From positions 1-13,053 of the forward strand of contig WJJO01000116.1 of assembly GCA_014729665.1 (NCBI GenBank): DNA of 13,053 bases, written 5' to 3'. The position numbers and the translations under genes were made by a program. Position 1 is the stretch's first letter. The number at the start of each line of letters is the position of its first letter. Shown in pieces: positions 12,367 to 13,053 of the stretch. Below the pieces are notes generated by a model. That model did no database searches and was not told the DNA's origin. It worked only from the letters and a program-made list of their open reading frames with translations. This DNA comes from Caldifarciminota bacterium. Lineage in GTDB: Bacteria > Hydrothermota > Tepidihabitantia > B3-TA06.

Positions 12367-12957
12367 ATGAGACGAGGAGTTATCCTTACAATTACTGTTT
12401 TAATGGGTTTTATTATCGGGTGCTGTCCATTCAGGAAATGTGCAAAACCAAAAGAGGCAGCGGTTAAAGAAGAATCCGAGGTTCAGCCTGAAAAAGTCAT
12501 GCCAAAAGTAAAACTCAAGTTCGTGTTTTCCATGTGTAATGACGTAGAGGAGATGGCCGGATTCTACACCGACCTTTTGGGCATGACAGAACAGGCGTTC
12601 TACAAGGCCGAGGACGGCAGTTTCGGATACCTGTCGTATCTCTGCGAAGGAGACGTTTATCTCATGTTCTTCTCCACCACCGAGGAAGTGCCTGCGTTAA
12701 CCGACTGGGCCTGGCAGCCCGGATACGAGGGCGGAGAACTAAACGTAACGTCCTGGGCTATCCAGATACCCGAAGAAGACTTCGCAGAAACCGTTAAGCG
12801 GCTGCAGACCCCGGAAGTCAAGAAATTCTCAGATACTCCCCAGTGGAGACAGGATTCCTACTGGGGGTTTACGGTTGCCGACCCCCAGGGCAATACGGTC
12901 GAGGTCTATACATCACCTCCCGAAAAACCGGAATCCACCGAGTGGTTAGCGGAATAG
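12367..12957 (+). CDS. Lipoprotein with a VOC (glyoxalase/bleomycin-resistance-like) domain
   Basis: A 196-aa protein and the only plus-strand gene. Residues 1-18 are a lipoprotein signal with lipobox IIGC (Cys19). A charged linker follows (about 20-48), then a VOC fold from about 49 to 185. Its signs are VEEMAGFYTDLLGMT (60-74), the strand YLMFFS (98-103), and the closing WGFTVADPQGNTVEVYTSPP (166-185), where Glu179 is the usual last ligand. The first strand KFVFSMCND lacks the His found in metal-dependent glyoxalases, so metal binding may be altered or absent. VOC proteins are normally cytoplasmic and include isomerases, dioxygenases and drug-binding proteins; an anchored envelope version suggests ligand binding. 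The start is supported by AAGGAGG with a 7-nt spacer. Confidence 0.93.
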   Translation: MRRGVILTITVLMGFIIGCCPFRKCAKPKEAAVKEESEVQPEKVMPKVKLKFVFSMCNDVEEMAGFYTDLLGMTEQAFYKAEDGSFGYLSYLCEGDVYLMFFSTTEEVPALTDWAWQPGYEGGELNVTSWAIQIPEEDFAETVKRLQTPEVKKFSDTPQWRQDSYWGFTVADPQGNTVEVYTSPPEKPESTEWLAE

Positions 12958-13053
12958 CCGGATCGATCCCTGCCCAGAAACCGGAATCTACTACCTGGAC
13001 GGGTGTGTGATCGATGAACCTAGTATATTGTGGTTTACATGATTGTATTCAAT

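Noticed and set aside
12960..12969. The 10-bp palindrome GGATCGATCC after the VOC gene
   Set aside because: Too short for a terminator, no T tract, and common by chance.
1..13053. CRISPR array, insertion sequence, tRNA or riboswitch
   Set aside because: No regularly spaced repeats, transposase motifs, terminal inverted repeats, cloverleaf or known aptamer pattern was seen on either strand.

Overview
The window is a bacterial chromosome segment, almost certainly from a Gram-negative (diderm), probably uncultured lineage. Several small proteins carry lipoprotein or secretory signal peptides, one looks like a beta-rich outer-membrane protein, and the only familiar metabolic genes are a PurS-PurL type purine synthase and a nitrilase-superfamily enzyme. 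The style (many short exported proteins, TldD-like exported proteins) reminds me of candidate phyla around WOR-3/TA06 or the FCB group, but I cannot prove a taxon from the sequence. No tRNA, rRNA, CRISPR array or insertion sequence was seen. All genes except the last lie on the minus strand.

Layout from right to left along the minus strand. (i) 12238-8591: purL, apparently leaderless with a GTG start, followed after 6 nt by a carbon-nitrogen hydrolase. Divergent from purL on the plus strand is a lipoprotein with a VOC (glyoxalase-like) domain (12367-12957); the two -35 boxes are only 14 bp apart. (ii) 8468-7818: a lipoprotein of the family described below. (iii) 7740-7504: a two-TM micro-membrane protein, also apparently leaderless. 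(iv) 7385-3959: two tandem exported TldD/PmbA-family proteins, one with an intact zinc protease site and one with the site erased, like an exported version of the TldD/TldE pair. (v) 3879-2342: a family lipoprotein, a beta-rich outer-membrane-like lipoprotein and a two-TM protein, probably one operon. (vi) 2240-1812: two very small genes, one tail-anchored without a normal start codon and one a 46-aa soluble protein with good expression signals. (vii) 1674-520: two tandem family lipoproteins, then a broken membrane ORF (519-225). (viii) 61-1: the first residues of another exported protein running off the window.

The main unexplained system is a family of four small lipoproteins (520-1077, 1093-1674, 3322-3879, 7818-8468). 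Each carries three copies of an aromatic-x2-His-x4-His motif. Three of the four keep identical spacing between copies (62 and 53 residues), and the last copy always sits at the C-terminus. I do not recognise this family. Its members flank the exported TldD/TldE-like pair, so a periplasmic module is possible but only by proximity.

Expression signals are unusually regular. Eight promoters have a near-perfect TTGACA -35 box and a spacer of exactly 16 bp. Genes either have a strong AGGAGG Shine-Dalgarno site 4-8 nt before the start or no such site, and two of the latter start at the predicted transcription start itself.
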